Positions 1 to 9,729 of a stretch of DNA of 64,000 nt are shown here, piece after piece. The position numbers and the translations under genes were made by a program. Under the pieces are notes generated by a model. That model had not been told where the DNA came from. It did no database searches and saw nothing but the letters and a program-made list of their open reading frames with translations. Position 1 is the first letter of the stretch. Every line of letters starts with the position of its first letter. Source of the DNA: Cyanobacteria bacterium FACHB-DQ100 (lineage in GTDB: Bacteria > Cyanobacteriota > Cyanobacteriia > Leptolyngbyales > Leptolyngbyaceae); assembly GCA_014695195.1 (NCBI GenBank), contig JACJNW010000019.1, forward strand, positions 1-64,000, given 5' to 3'.

Positions 1-1507
<1,507 letters not shown>

Positions 1508-1530
1508 TTTTTAGTCTTGGGTCAAATCTA

Positions 1531-1557
1531 AGCCTCCGCCCTGTGCGGGGGCTTTTT
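1531..1557 (+). terminator. Rho-independent terminator of psbDC
   Basis: AGCCTCCGC (1531-1539), a 5-base loop and GCGGGGGCT (1545-1553) form a 9-bp stem with one G-U pair. It runs straight into TTTTT and lies 24 bases after the psbC stop. Confidence 0.9.
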
Positions 1558-1643
1558 GCATGAGAAAAGTCCGCATCAAGTCAGATGTATTGCTTAAATA
1601 AATTGCAGTGCAATAGAAGGATCAACTTGCACCGTAAAGAAGA

Positions 1644-2273
1644 ATGACTATTGCACTATTACTCACAATCATCGCCGCGATCGCGGGCGCCCTCAGTGCA
1701 GCCGCACGCACCGCTACAAAACTAAAATCCCAAATGACTTCCTATCAGCCCAATACTGTACAAGAAGCGAAATTTGAGCAGGCAAATCAAACCAAACTGC
1801 AACCTGATCTAGATTCAGAGCGTCCCGAACCAGTTGAGGCTCCTGAGTTCTCTGAGGCTGAAGCTTCTGCTCAGGGTTCTGAAGCTTCGACGATTGCAAT
1901 TTCTTCAATGATGCCGATCGCAGAGCCAGATATTTCCTTGGCAACTTCACTCAGAATTTCAGATGTGGTTGAATCGGACTTGTCGATCGAGTCTAAGCCA
2001 CAAGAACATCACCATACGTCAGTTCTCGAAGAAATTGGACAGCTAGACCATAGCGAGGAGCAATTCAGCCAGCTTCAACAGCAGGCAACTGATTCAGATC
2101 ATTTAGTGCGATTAACCGTTGCGGTCGAGCTAGGGGAGATGGCAAAACAAGGGCAAGCCAGCGATCGGGTCGTTGCTCTGCTGAATCAACTCATGCAAGA
2201 TGCGGACATGGAGGTTCGAGTGCAAGCAGGTACCGCACTGGCGATGATTCCGATGGAAACGATCGGCGAGTAA
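1644..2273 (+). CDS. Membrane-anchored protein with C-terminal HEAT-like repeats
   Basis: The 209-residue protein has an N-terminal hydrophobic helix (about residues 2-22) that could be a membrane anchor or signal. An acidic, low-complexity linker rich in Glu, Ser and Pro follows (about 40-130). A C-terminal helical part (about 140-205) reads like one or two HEAT repeats, with a pattern such as DHLVRLTVAVELGEM and DMEVRVQAGTALAMI. HEAT repeats usually bind proteins. No enzyme motif is seen and the role is unknown. It sits alone between the psbDC terminator and a convergent small gene. Confidence 0.7.
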   Translation: MTIALLLTIIAAIAGALSAAARTATKLKSQMTSYQPNTVQEAKFEQANQTKLQPDLDSERPEPVEAPEFSEAEASAQGSEASTIAISSMMPIAEPDISLATSLRISDVVESDLSIESKPQEHHHTSVLEEIGQLDHSEEQFSQLQQQATDSDHLVRLTVAVELGEMAKQGQASDRVVALLNQLMQDADMEVRVQAGTALAMIPMETIGE

Positions 2274-2277
2274 GCGG

Positions 2278-2553
2278 TTAACTCCGATTGCCGTGGGTGG
2301 GGCAAGGTGGCGCAGAAATCGAGCGATCGAGCCAGCCGACCGCTTGCTGCAATCGGGGTAACGCTTCTTCTGGGTTGTCTTTCAGTAGGTAAACCAGCGC
2401 TACCGCAGATTGTTCGATCGCTCTTGCTTTCCGATTTGATTTGAGGCGATGCCAGTCGCGATCTCTGATGCTGAGGCGTTCGACGAGGGCTTGAGCGAGT
2501 TCGATCGTACTAATTTCGGAGAGGGATGGCTGAGAAGAAAGAGTGTCTGACAT
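2278..2553 (-). CDS. Conserved small cyanobacterial protein (possibly DUF6439)
   Basis: This is a 91-residue soluble, helical protein. Its middle reads IELAQALVERLSIRDRDWHR, followed by a repeat-like helical stretch, AVALVYLLKDNPEEALPRLQ, and the ending GWLDRSISAPPCPTH. From memory this matches a small family restricted to cyanobacteria (DUF6439); the match was not searched. The EEALPRLQQA part resembles a TPR helix. The gene is convergent with the HEAT-like gene (4-base gap) and divergent from the coiled-coil gene at 2599. Function unknown. Confidence 0.75.
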   Translation of the reverse strand: MSDTLSSQPSLSEISTIELAQALVERLSIRDRDWHRLKSNRKARAIEQSAVALVYLLKDNPEEALPRLQQAVGWLDRSISAPPCPTHGNRS

Positions 2554-2598
2554 GATTCAGAGTGAGTAGAATGAAGCGTTCATCACTTATTCTGACGC

Positions 2599-2988
2599 AT
2601 GGCGGCTTCTTCCGACGAGATTAACTTTGAGCAGGCTTTAGAGAACGTTGAACGATCTCTCGATCAACTGAAAGGGCGGTATGCCCAGGTTCAGCAGGAC
2701 GAACAGCAGCTTGAAACGTTACAGCAGCGAAAAGCAACGCTTCAAACTCAGAGAAAATCTGCCGCGCTCAAAGCCGAATTACGAGAAATTGAGCAACAAT
2801 TAGAAGAACTGGAATTGAATCTGGAAAGTCGGCTGTTTTCTTGGTCTGGCTTGAAAGAAGTATTCTGGCAGGCGGTACGATTTGGGGGGTTGGGCATTGC
2901 GATCGGCTGGTCGCTGGCATCCATCACCCTTAAAACGCCGACTCCCACCAATTCCTCGACTCCTTCTAATAGTTTGTCTAGCCCTTAG
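2599..2988 (+). CDS. Coiled-coil protein with C-terminal membrane helix
   Basis: The protein has 129 residues. Residues about 8-85 are a long charged coiled coil rich in Gln, Glu and Leu (for example [20 protein letters not shown]). A hydrophobic helix (about 97-112, [12 protein letters not shown]) and a Thr/Ser/Pro tail follow. It is probably a single-span membrane protein with a cytoplasmic coiled coil. No family is recognised. It ends seven bases before the asnS start, so the two are likely co-transcribed. Confidence 0.65.
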   Translation: MAASSDEINFEQALENVERSLDQLKGRYAQVQQDEQQLETLQQRKATLQTQRKSAALKAELREIEQQLEELELNLESRLFSWSGLKEVFWQAVRFGGLGIAIGWSLASITLKTPTPTNSSTPSNSLSSP

Positions 2989-2995
2989 TATTGTT

Positions 2996-4384
2996 ATGAC
3001 TCGACGTATTGCAGAACTCCTCCGCGCTGGTCAACCTGACGAAACCGTGACGATCCAAGGTTGGGTACGGACTAAGCGAGAACAAAAAGGCTTTTCGTTT
3101 ATTGAAGTGAATGACGGTTCTTCGATGGCGGGGTTGCAAGTCGTGATTAATCAGGATGTACCCGATTACGAGGCGAGTCTGAAGCGAATTAGCACTGGGG
3201 CATCGGTTGAGGTGTCGGGAGTGCTGGTTCCGTCTCCAGGGAAAGGGCAGCGAATTGAATTGAAAGCAAGCTCGGTCACGGTTTATGGGGAAGCTGATCC
3301 CGAAACTTACCCATTGCAGAAAAAGCGACATTCGTTTGAGTTTTTGCGGGAAATTGGACATTTGCGATCGCGCACCAACACATTAAGCGCAGTGTTCCGA
3401 GTCCGAAATGCCTGTGCGACTGCAATTCACCAATTCTTTCAAGAGCGAGGATTTCTGTGGGTGCATACGCCCGTGATTACAGCAAGCGATTGTGAGGGCG
3501 CGGGTGAGATGTTTGCGGTAACAAGTTTGAACTTGAAACAACCGCCGCTGAATGAACAAAAAGATATCGATTATACGCAAGACTTTTTTGGTAAGCCTGC
3601 TTATCTAACAGTAAGCGGACAGCTTGAAGCGGAAATTATGGCGATGGCGTTTAGCAATGTCTATACGTTTGGCCCCACATTTCGAGCGGAAAACTCTAAT
3701 ACTTCGAGACATTTAGCCGAATTCTGGATGGTTGAACCAGAGATGGCATTTTGTGATCTCGAAGGCGATATGGACTTAGCTGAGGCATTTTTGAAATATA
3801 TTTTCAGCTATGTATTGGAGCATTGCCCGGAAGATATGGAGTTTTTCAATCAGAGAATTGATGACTCAGTATTAGCAACCGCAGAGAATATTATTAACAA
3901 TCAATTTGAGCGGATTACTTATACAAAAGCGATCGAACTCCTCGAAAAAGCCGACAAGAAATTTGAGTATCCCGTTGAATGGGGCTTGGATTTGCAGTCG
4001 GAACATGAGCGATATTTAGCTGAGGAATTGTTTAAAAAGCCAACGATCGTCACTGATTATCCAACGCAAATCAAAGCGTTTTATATGCGTCTCAGTGATG
4101 ATGAAAAAACAGTTCGGGCGATGGATATTCTCGCACCTAAAATTGGGGAAATTATCGGCGGATCGCAGCGAGAAGAACGGCTGGACGTTTTAGAGCGTCG
4201 CATCGTACAGCAAGGATTAGATCCTGCAACTTATTGGTGGTATCTGGATTTACGGCGCTACGGAACTGTGCCTCATGCTGGATTTGGTTTAGGGTTTGAG
4301 CGATTGGTGCAATTTATGACAGGAATGGCGAATATTCGCGATGTGATTCCATTCCCTCGAACACCTCAAAACGTGGAGTTTTAG
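2996..4384 (+). CDS. asnS: Asparaginyl-tRNA synthetase
   Basis: A class IIb aminoacyl-tRNA synthetase that charges tRNA-Asn. The 462-residue protein starts [12 protein letters not shown], followed by an N-terminal OB-fold anticodon-binding domain (about 1-115, [20 protein letters not shown]). The catalytic domain has motif 2 ([20 protein letters not shown], from about residue 228) and motif 3 ([12 protein letters not shown], near 429). The ATG at 2996 gives the family length. An upstream in-frame start at 2882 would run through the preceding gene and is rejected. hicB begins one base after the stop. Confidence 0.97.
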   Translation: MTRRIAELLRAGQPDETVTIQGWVRTKREQKGFSFIEVNDGSSMAGLQVVINQDVPDYEASLKRISTGASVEVSGVLVPSPGKGQRIELKASSVTVYGEADPETYPLQKKRHSFEFLREIGHLRSRTNTLSAVFRVRNACATAIHQFFQERGFLWVHTPVITASDCEGAGEMFAVTSLNLKQPPLNEQKDIDYTQDFFGKPAYLTVSGQLEAEIMAMAFSNVYTFGPTFRAENSNTSRHLAEFWMVEPEMAFCDLEGDMDLAEAFLKYIFSYVLEHCPEDMEFFNQRIDDSVLATAENIINNQFERITYTKAIELLEKADKKFEYPVEWGLDLQSEHERYLAEELFKKPTIVTDYPTQIKAFYMRLSDDEKTVRAMDILAPKIGEIIGGSQREERLDVLERRIVQQGLDPATYWWYLDLRRYGTVPHAGFGLGFERLVQFMTGMANIRDVIPFPRTPQNVEF

Positions 4385-4385
4385 C

Positions 4386-4604
4386 GTGAGAACAATCAAG
4401 ATCATTGTTGAAAAACATTCAGACGGCTATATTGCTTATCCTCTAGGAATCGAAGGTGTTGTCGTTGGAGAAGGCGACACCTATGAAGAGGCGTTAGCGG
4501 ATGTTAAATCGGCAGTTCGTTTTCATGTTGAGACGTTTGGAGAGAAGGTTCTCGATCCTGAGTCGCTCGTGCTAGAAGCCTTTGTTGCTGAGGCAGCGCT
4601 CTAA
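4386..4604 (+). CDS. hicB: HicB-family antitoxin
   Basis: This 72-residue protein has the HicB fold signature: KIIVEKHSDGYIAYPLGIEG, followed by GEGDTYEEALADVKSAVRFH. HicB antitoxins are partial RNase H-like folds that bind and neutralise the HicA mRNA interferase. The short form ends without an obvious DNA-binding domain. The start is a GTG one base after the asnS stop, so its expression probably depends on asnS transcription. The partner hicA follows with no gap but carries a premature stop, so this antitoxin may now lack a functional toxin. Confidence 0.88.
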   Translation: MRTIKIIVEKHSDGYIAYPLGIEGVVVGEGDTYEEALADVKSAVRFHVETFGEKVLDPESLVLEAFVAEAAL

Positions 4605-4844
4605 ATGCCCAAATTTCCACAAGATGCGCCAAAAGCAAGAGTGCTTCGGGCACTTGAATCGCTTGGTTTTCAAGTAGTACGGGAGAAGCAGCATATTTCG
4701 ATGAGCTGAAAAAACGAAGATGGAACAGAAACGCCCTTGACGCTGCCAAATCATCGTCAAATCAAAGCCTCAACGCTGCGATCGATTTGCACACAAGCTA
4801 GTATCTCACGCGAAGAGTTTTTACAAGCTTATGAAGAGAATTGA
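4605..4844 (+). pseudogene. hicA: HicA mRNA interferase toxin, interrupted by an in-frame TGA
   Basis: The frame from ATG 4605 reads [20 protein letters not shown], then [14 protein letters not shown] and a TGA at 4707-4709. The same frame continues as KNEDGTETPLTLPNHRQIKA and onward to EEFLQAYEEN and TGA at 4842-4844. Together these give a normal HicA of about 79 residues, including the dsRBD-like fold, VVREKQHI and the LPNHRQIK segment. The stop sits where HicA homologues commonly have Arg, so one CGA to TGA change explains it. No frameshift is needed. The catalytic His (in KQHI) survives, but the rest of the fold is lost unless the stop is read through. Confidence 0.85.
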
Positions 4845-5009
4845 TACAGCACTATGAAGATATCAACTTTTGCAACGATCGATTGAGCGATCGCAATATC
4901 TTCGGTTGAAATCTGTAAACTCCATAACACTTAAGGTACAGTTCAAACAATTGCTTGCACAATTAAAATAACAGGCGATATTTGTGATCCCGCTCTGTTC
5001 ATTGAAGCG

Positions 5010-5633
5010 ATGGCAATAACAAACCGACTGCCCCAACAAGCTGAAGTTGAGACTCGCACCCGCATCTTGAAAGCGGCGTTGAAACTGTTTGCAAAGCAAG
5101 GTTACGATGGCACAACAACGCGGGATTTGGCAGAAAAAGCGGGGGTGGCAGAAGGAACACTGTTTCGCCATTTCACGAATAAAAAAGCAATTCTGATTGA
5201 AGTCGCAACGCAGGGTTGGATCGAGATCCTGACCGATTTGCTGACTGAATTGAGTGAGATGGGTAGCTATAAAGCGATCGCTCAAGTAATGCGGAAACGA
5301 ATGCTCAATATGCATCAGAATGTGGATTTGTTTAAGGTCTGTTTTATGGAAGCGCAGTTTCATCCGGATTTGCGCGATCGAATTCAGTCTGAGGTGGTTG
5401 AAAAAATGACCGATGTGGCGGAAGCATTCTTTCAAACCGCGATGGATCAAGGGATTTATCGTCCAATGAATCCGAGAATGGTAGCGCGGGTGTTCTTGGG
5501 AATGTTTACGATCGCTGGATTTAGTCAAGATACGATTATGGCTCCGGGGAGTTCTCCGAATGAAATGAAAGAGATGGCAGAGGGAATTGCCGATATCTTT
5601 TTAAATGGAGTCCTTGCAGAAAAAACTTCATGA
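5010..5633 (+). CDS. TetR/AcrR-family transcriptional regulator
   Basis: The 207-residue protein has an N-terminal TetR helix-turn-helix (about residues 14-62). Its typical pattern is RILKAALKLFAKQGYDGTTT, then LAEKAGVAEGTLFRHFTNKK. The C-terminal all-helical ligand and dimer domain (65-200) matches no named regulator that I recognise. TetR proteins usually repress neighbouring genes and are released by a small ligand. Its stop overlaps the next start (ATGA at 5630-5633), so it is translationally coupled to the peptidase gene. This suggests regulation of its own operon. Confidence 0.9.
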   Translation: MAITNRLPQQAEVETRTRILKAALKLFAKQGYDGTTTRDLAEKAGVAEGTLFRHFTNKKAILIEVATQGWIEILTDLLTELSEMGSYKAIAQVMRKRMLNMHQNVDLFKVCFMEAQFHPDLRDRIQSEVVEKMTDVAEAFFQTAMDQGIYRPMNPRMVARVFLGMFTIAGFSQDTIMAPGSSPNEMKEMAEGIADIFLNGVLAEKTS

Positions 5634-6910
5634 GTCGATTGGCTGACACGCTCAAGTCTAGAAGACAACGGCTTGCAAAATTGATTGATTTCCCGGTGTT
5701 GCTGCGATCGGGAGAATTCAAACCCCGCAATTTTCCGGCGAATCCTTATCCCTTTCGTGCGAGCAGTCATTTTCTCTACTTTGCGGGATTGTCTTTGCCA
5801 AAAGCCGCGATTCGGATCGAAGGCGATCGCTTGACGCTGTTTCTCGACGATCCTGATCCTTTGAGTGCCCTTTGGCATGGTGAATCACCCACTTGTGATC
5901 AGATTGCTGCGGAGATTGGAGCCGATGAAGCTTACCCGCTATCTGAAATAGCAAAGTTTGCAGCAGTATCAGATGATCCAAAGTTTACAACTGCGATCGT
6001 ACAACTGCGTTTAATTCATGACGAAAGCGCGATCGCTGAAATTCGTAAAGCGGTTGCTGTGACGGTTGAAGCTCAACGGACTGGAATGCAGGCAACTCTC
6101 AAGGCGCAAAAGGAATCCCAGATTCGAGCTGCAATGGAAAGTGTGATTCTTTCGCATAACATGACCTGTGCTTATAACAGCATTGTGACTGTACACGGGG
6201 AAGTTTTGCACAATGAACATTACCATCATGCGATCGAACCTTCTGATCTGATTCTTGCCGATGTGGGCGCGGAAGCTCAATCAGGTTGGGCATCAGATGT
6301 GACGCGAACTTGGTCAGCGAGTGGGAGATTTTCGCCAACTCAGAGGGCAATCTACGAGATTGTCTTAGCAGCGCACGATCGGGCGATTGATGAAATTCGT
6401 CCTGGTGTTGAGTACCGCGATATTCATCTATTAGCTTGTGAAACGCTGGCAGAAGGCTTGCTCGATTTAGGCATTCTGCGCGGGAATGCAGCCGATTTAG
6501 TAGATCAAGATGCGCATGCGTTGTTTTTTCCGCATGGAATCGGGCATCTATTGGGTTTAGATGTGCATGATATGGAAGATTTAGGCGATTTAGCAGGATA
6601 TGAAACAGGTCGATCGCGCAGTTCGCGGTTTGGACTTGGGTATCTCAGATTGGATCGACCCCTAAGAGCAGGAATGGTTGTGACGATCGAGCCTGGATTT
6701 TATCAAGTTCCAGCGATTCTCAATGATCCACAACGGCGTGAAAAATACCGCGATATGGTGAACTGGGAGCGATTAACTGATTTTGCTGATGTTCGGGGCA
6801 TTCGGATTGAAGATGATGTGTTGGTGACAGTAGACGGTTCAGAAGTGCTGAGTGCTGCGCTACCAACTGATCCAAGTTTGGTTGAAAGTATTGTGGAGCA
6901 AGGTTCATGA
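5630..6910 (+). CDS. Aminopeptidase P family (Xaa-Pro) metallopeptidase
   Basis: This M24B peptidase releases N-terminal residues preceding proline. The 426-residue protein has an N-terminal creatinase-like domain (about 1-165), beginning with the ARSGEFKPRN-type segment and FRASSHFLYFAG. The pita-bread catalytic domain keeps the dimetal ligands: Asp in ILADVGAE, Asp in ASDVTRTW, His in HGIGHLLGLDVHD, Glu in TIEPGFY and Glu in IRIEDDVLV. It overlaps its neighbours by four bases on both sides (ATGA), so it sits in a tight three-gene operon with the TetR and ChaN-like genes. Confidence 0.92.
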   Translation: MSRLADTLKSRRQRLAKLIDFPVLLRSGEFKPRNFPANPYPFRASSHFLYFAGLSLPKAAIRIEGDRLTLFLDDPDPLSALWHGESPTCDQIAAEIGADEAYPLSEIAKFAAVSDDPKFTTAIVQLRLIHDESAIAEIRKAVAVTVEAQRTGMQATLKAQKESQIRAAMESVILSHNMTCAYNSIVTVHGEVLHNEHYHHAIEPSDLILADVGAEAQSGWASDVTRTWSASGRFSPTQRAIYEIVLAAHDRAIDEIRPGVEYRDIHLLACETLAEGLLDLGILRGNAADLVDQDAHALFFPHGIGHLLGLDVHDMEDLGDLAGYETGRSRSSRFGLGYLRLDRPLRAGMVVTIEPGFYQVPAILNDPQRREKYRDMVNWERLTDFADVRGIRIEDDVLVTVDGSEVLSAALPTDPSLVESIVEQGS

Positions 6911-7785
6911 CTCGGAAATCAATTGCAAACTTCTGTGCATTGTCGTTGAGCTTATTCGTTCTATGGACAGCACCCAGCGATGCTCAAACTCTTCCGGCTG
7001 CGATTTCGGTCAGTACACCCACACAGCAAAGATTAGATCCTCAAGCGGTTCTCAAACAGTTGCGCTCTTCGAGAGTGATCTATTTGGGCGAAACGCATGA
7101 TAGCGAAGCGGATCATCGCGCTCAGTTAGAAATTGTTCGATCGCTCTATCAACAAAATCCCAAGATCGCGATCGGCATGGAAATGTTTCAACGCCCTTTT
7201 CAATCAGGCTTAGATCGTTATTTAGCAGGAGCGTCAACCGAGACGATGCTGCGGGAGTTTACCGAATACGATAAGCGCTGGGGATTCCCGTGGGAATTCT
7301 ACTCTCCTATCGTCAATTTCGCTAAACAAAATCAGCTACCGGTAATTGCGCTGAATACTCCTACAGAAGTCACTCGCAAAGTGGCGCGGCAAGGATTAGA
7401 AAGTCTCACCGAGGCAGAAAAGCGCTACATTCCGCCGATCGCTGAAATTCGCGCAGAGCCGGGGCGATATCGCGATCGCTTACGGGAACTATTCAATGCG
7501 TTTCACTCTGGCAAAGGCAACAATCGCGGGTTTGAGCGATTCTTTCAGGCGCAGGTACTGTGGGATGAAACGATGGCAGATGCGATCGCGCAGTTTTTGA
7601 ACCAGAATCCCGATCGCCAAATGATTGTGCTGGTTGGTCAAGGTCACATTATTTATGGTGAAGGGATTCCTGATCGGGTGGCGCGACGCATTCCGCAGGT
7701 TAAACAGTCCACCGTGCTGCTGAATCCACCCGCACATTTTTTGAAAGAAGAAGCAATTGCCGATTTCTTCTGGAAAACTCGCTAA
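6907..7785 (+). CDS. ChaN-like haem-binding family protein (DUF399)
   Basis: The 292-residue protein begins with a cleavable signal peptide (about 1-27, SIANFCALSLSLFVLWTAPS, ending DAQT), so it is exported. The mature part carries the ChaN/DUF399 signature VIYLGETHDSEADHRAQLEI and IAIGMEMFQRPFQ. Later motifs are the PWEFYSPIVNFAK region and MIVLVGQGHI near the C-terminus. ChaN of Campylobacter binds two haems and has been tied to iron uptake; no function has been shown for cyanobacterial members. Its start overlaps the peptidase stop by four bases. Confidence 0.85.
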   Translation: MTRKSIANFCALSLSLFVLWTAPSDAQTLPAAISVSTPTQQRLDPQAVLKQLRSSRVIYLGETHDSEADHRAQLEIVRSLYQQNPKIAIGMEMFQRPFQSGLDRYLAGASTETMLREFTEYDKRWGFPWEFYSPIVNFAKQNQLPVIALNTPTEVTRKVARQGLESLTEAEKRYIPPIAEIRAEPGRYRDRLRELFNAFHSGKGNNRGFERFFQAQVLWDETMADAIAQFLNQNPDRQMIVLVGQGHIIYGEGIPDRVARRIPQVKQSTVLLNPPAHFLKEEAIADFFWKTR

Positions 7786-8172
7786 GACCGTTCTGCTAAT
7801 TCCTGGACAAAGATTTGATGCTCAGGAGATTGTAGTCCGAGTTGTAAGGTATTCATAACAGTAAACATTTCACCGTTTAACAATGCCGCCACTTCTAGCC
7901 ACAATCCCGGAAATACTTGACTCTGAATGATGCCACTCTCATTCGGTTCCACTAAAACATACTGTTCATTTTCCAGTCTAAACCAGCTCAATTGATTCTC
8001 AAACGTTTGCCAAACAAGGTATTCTTGAACGCGATTCCGGCGATAGGCCAATTAATTCTGCTTTAAAGTTTTCTGGAGTGGCTGCATATCGACGCTCGAA
8101 TTCGGCACGAGTGAGACGATCGCGGCTCGCTAACGGCGCAACGGATTGTTGTTTGGGTTGCTGCAACACCAT
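7782..8172 (-). pseudogene. Uma2-family (DUF820) endonuclease relic with internal deletion
   Basis: From ATG 8172 on the minus strand the frame reads MVLQQPKQQSVAPLASRDRL through TPENFKAELIG, the usual Uma2 N-terminus. At about 8047-8051 the frame must shift, and the sequence resumes as YRRNRVQEYLVWQTFENQLS, through NGEMFTVMNTLQLGLQ, to the stop at 7782. Uma2 proteins are commonly about 190-200 residues; here some 60-90 central residues are missing, including the PD-(D/E)XK-like Asp and Glu motif region. A deletion not divisible by three fits. It is inactive, is convergent with the ChaN gene and overlaps its stop by four bases. Confidence 0.82.
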
Positions 8173-8302
8173 AAGAACTTCCTTAAAGCAGATGCTTTCA
8201 TTTTAGGATGTGAAATCTGTGTGTTTTCTCGATCATAAAGAATTGAATGTTGATCGATCGCCATACCTTTAACATAGAAGTATTGGGAATCAGCGCAAAG
8301 CT

Positions 8303-9379
8303 ATGCAATTTATCGATCAAGCAGAAATTCAGGTTCAAGCCGGCGATGGCGGAGATGGCATGGTGTCATTCCGGCGGGAGAAGTATGTGCCTGCGGGTGG
8401 GCCAAACGGCGGCAATGGGGGACGCGGCGGATCGATCGTTCTCAAAACCAACGAAAATCTTCAAACCCTGCTCGATTTTCGCTACATGAGATTGTTCAAA
8501 GCGGATAACGGACAGAAAGGCGGCTCGAATAATTGCACCGGGGCATCGGGGCGCGATCTCATCATCGAAGTTCCTTGCGGTACGGTGGTTTATGATGCCG
8601 AAACCGATGAAGTGATCGGAGACTTAACCAAACAGGGTCAGACTCTAAAAATCGCAGAAGGCGGACGGGGCGGTTTAGGCAATCATTGTTTTTTGAGTAA
8701 TCGCAATCGTGCGCCGGAAAATGCGTTTCCAGGACAACCCGGAGAAGCACGATCGCTGCGACTCGAACTCAAACTATTAGCCGAAGTTGGAATTATTGGC
8801 TTACCGAACGCAGGTAAATCCACGCTGATTTCTGCATTATCGGCAGCACGTCCGAAAATTGCCAACTATCCGTTTACAACCCTGGTTCCAAACTTGGGAG
8901 TGGTTCGCAAACCAACCGGAGATGGCACTGTGTTTGCAGATATTCCGGGATTAATCGAAGGCGCACACATGGGAATTGGACTCGGACATGATTTCTTGCG
9001 CCATGTGGAGCGGACTCGATTACTGTTGCATCTGGTTGATGTCACTGCCAATGATCCGATCGCAGATTATCAAACCATTCAGGGCGAACTTGATGCTTAT
9101 GGACGAGGGTTAAGCGATCGTCTCCAGATTCTTGCAATCAATAAACTTGATGCGGTCGATCCAGAAAGCGAGGAAGTGAACGCGATCGTTTCTGAATTAG
9201 AACAACTGAGCGGTACGACCGTGTTCAAAATTTCAGCCGTATCACATTTTGGACTTGAGACATTAATGCGGCAAGTTTGGCAGACTCTCGATGAGTTGAA
9301 AGCGCAGGAAGAAGCAGAACAACTCGCGATCGAAGAGTCAATCGAGGAAACAGCCATGTCTTTGGAACCCAGAAGCTAA
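8303..9379 (+). CDS. obgE: GTPase Obg (ribosome-associated)
   Basis: Obg/CgtA is an essential GTPase in 50S ribosome assembly and stress signalling. The 358-residue protein shows the glycine-rich Obg fold (1-158, [20 protein letters not shown] and [11 protein letters not shown]). The G domain has GLPNAGKST (G1), DIPGLIEGA (G3), NKLD (G4) and SAVSHFG (G5). The variable C-terminus is short and acidic. The ATG at 8303 is chosen because the family begins MQFIDQAEI. It has no tight operon partner. Confidence 0.97.
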   Translation: MQFIDQAEIQVQAGDGGDGMVSFRREKYVPAGGPNGGNGGRGGSIVLKTNENLQTLLDFRYMRLFKADNGQKGGSNNCTGASGRDLIIEVPCGTVVYDAETDEVIGDLTKQGQTLKIAEGGRGGLGNHCFLSNRNRAPENAFPGQPGEARSLRLELKLLAEVGIIGLPNAGKSTLISALSAARPKIANYPFTTLVPNLGVVRKPTGDGTVFADIPGLIEGAHMGIGLGHDFLRHVERTRLLLHLVDVTANDPIADYQTIQGELDAYGRGLSDRLQILAINKLDAVDPESEEVNAIVSELEQLSGTTVFKISAVSHFGLETLMRQVWQTLDELKAQEEAEQLAIEESIEETAMSLEPRS

Positions 9380-9729
9380 GAGAAAAGACCGCTATTTTAG
9401 TGAGCGATCGTTTTATTGTTGGCAGCTTATCCAGCAATGCAGCGATCGCTGTATTGTTATTGATTTAACACATCATCGTAAGGGATAGCCTAAGGGCGAA
9501 CAGATTAGCTCCTCAGAGATAGGGAGTTTTGGGGATCAACAGTGAGACATTCCCTCGGACAGAAAGCGACTTGGCACCCGTGGTAGAGGGGAACCTAAAC
9601 GCTTCTCAACTAGATTAATTGCATTAATAAACCTTTGTGCCGCATTACCAAGATCACGTTGCTAGGCGATCACAAAAAATCATTAGATAACGCACTGAAT
9701 CTCATTTAAGACACTAGGATTTATTCACT
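9380..9729. other. Intergenic region between obg and glgX with a possible structured leader
   Basis: This gene-free stretch of 350 bases holds no ORF I can support. Its 5' third contains a HIP1 octamer (AGCGATCGCT near 9440). Around 9505-9600 there is G/C-rich, fold-prone sequence: CTCC...GGGAG near 9510-9528, and TTCCCTC (about 9552-9558) facing GAGGGGAA (about 9587-9594). This may be the 5' leader of glgX or a separate small RNA. It did not match any riboswitch consensus I know. Confidence 0.4.

Noticed and set aside
4863-5528. 221-codon minus-strand frame over the TetR gene
   Set aside because: The TetR gene is clear on the other strand. This frame is a codon-bias shadow rich in His, Phe and Cys with no family match.
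9480-9600. Specific riboswitch (cobalamin, TPP, glutamine) or 6S RNA identity
   Set aside because: None of the conserved core sequences I know could be found. Only generic fold potential remains, reported as a finding instead.
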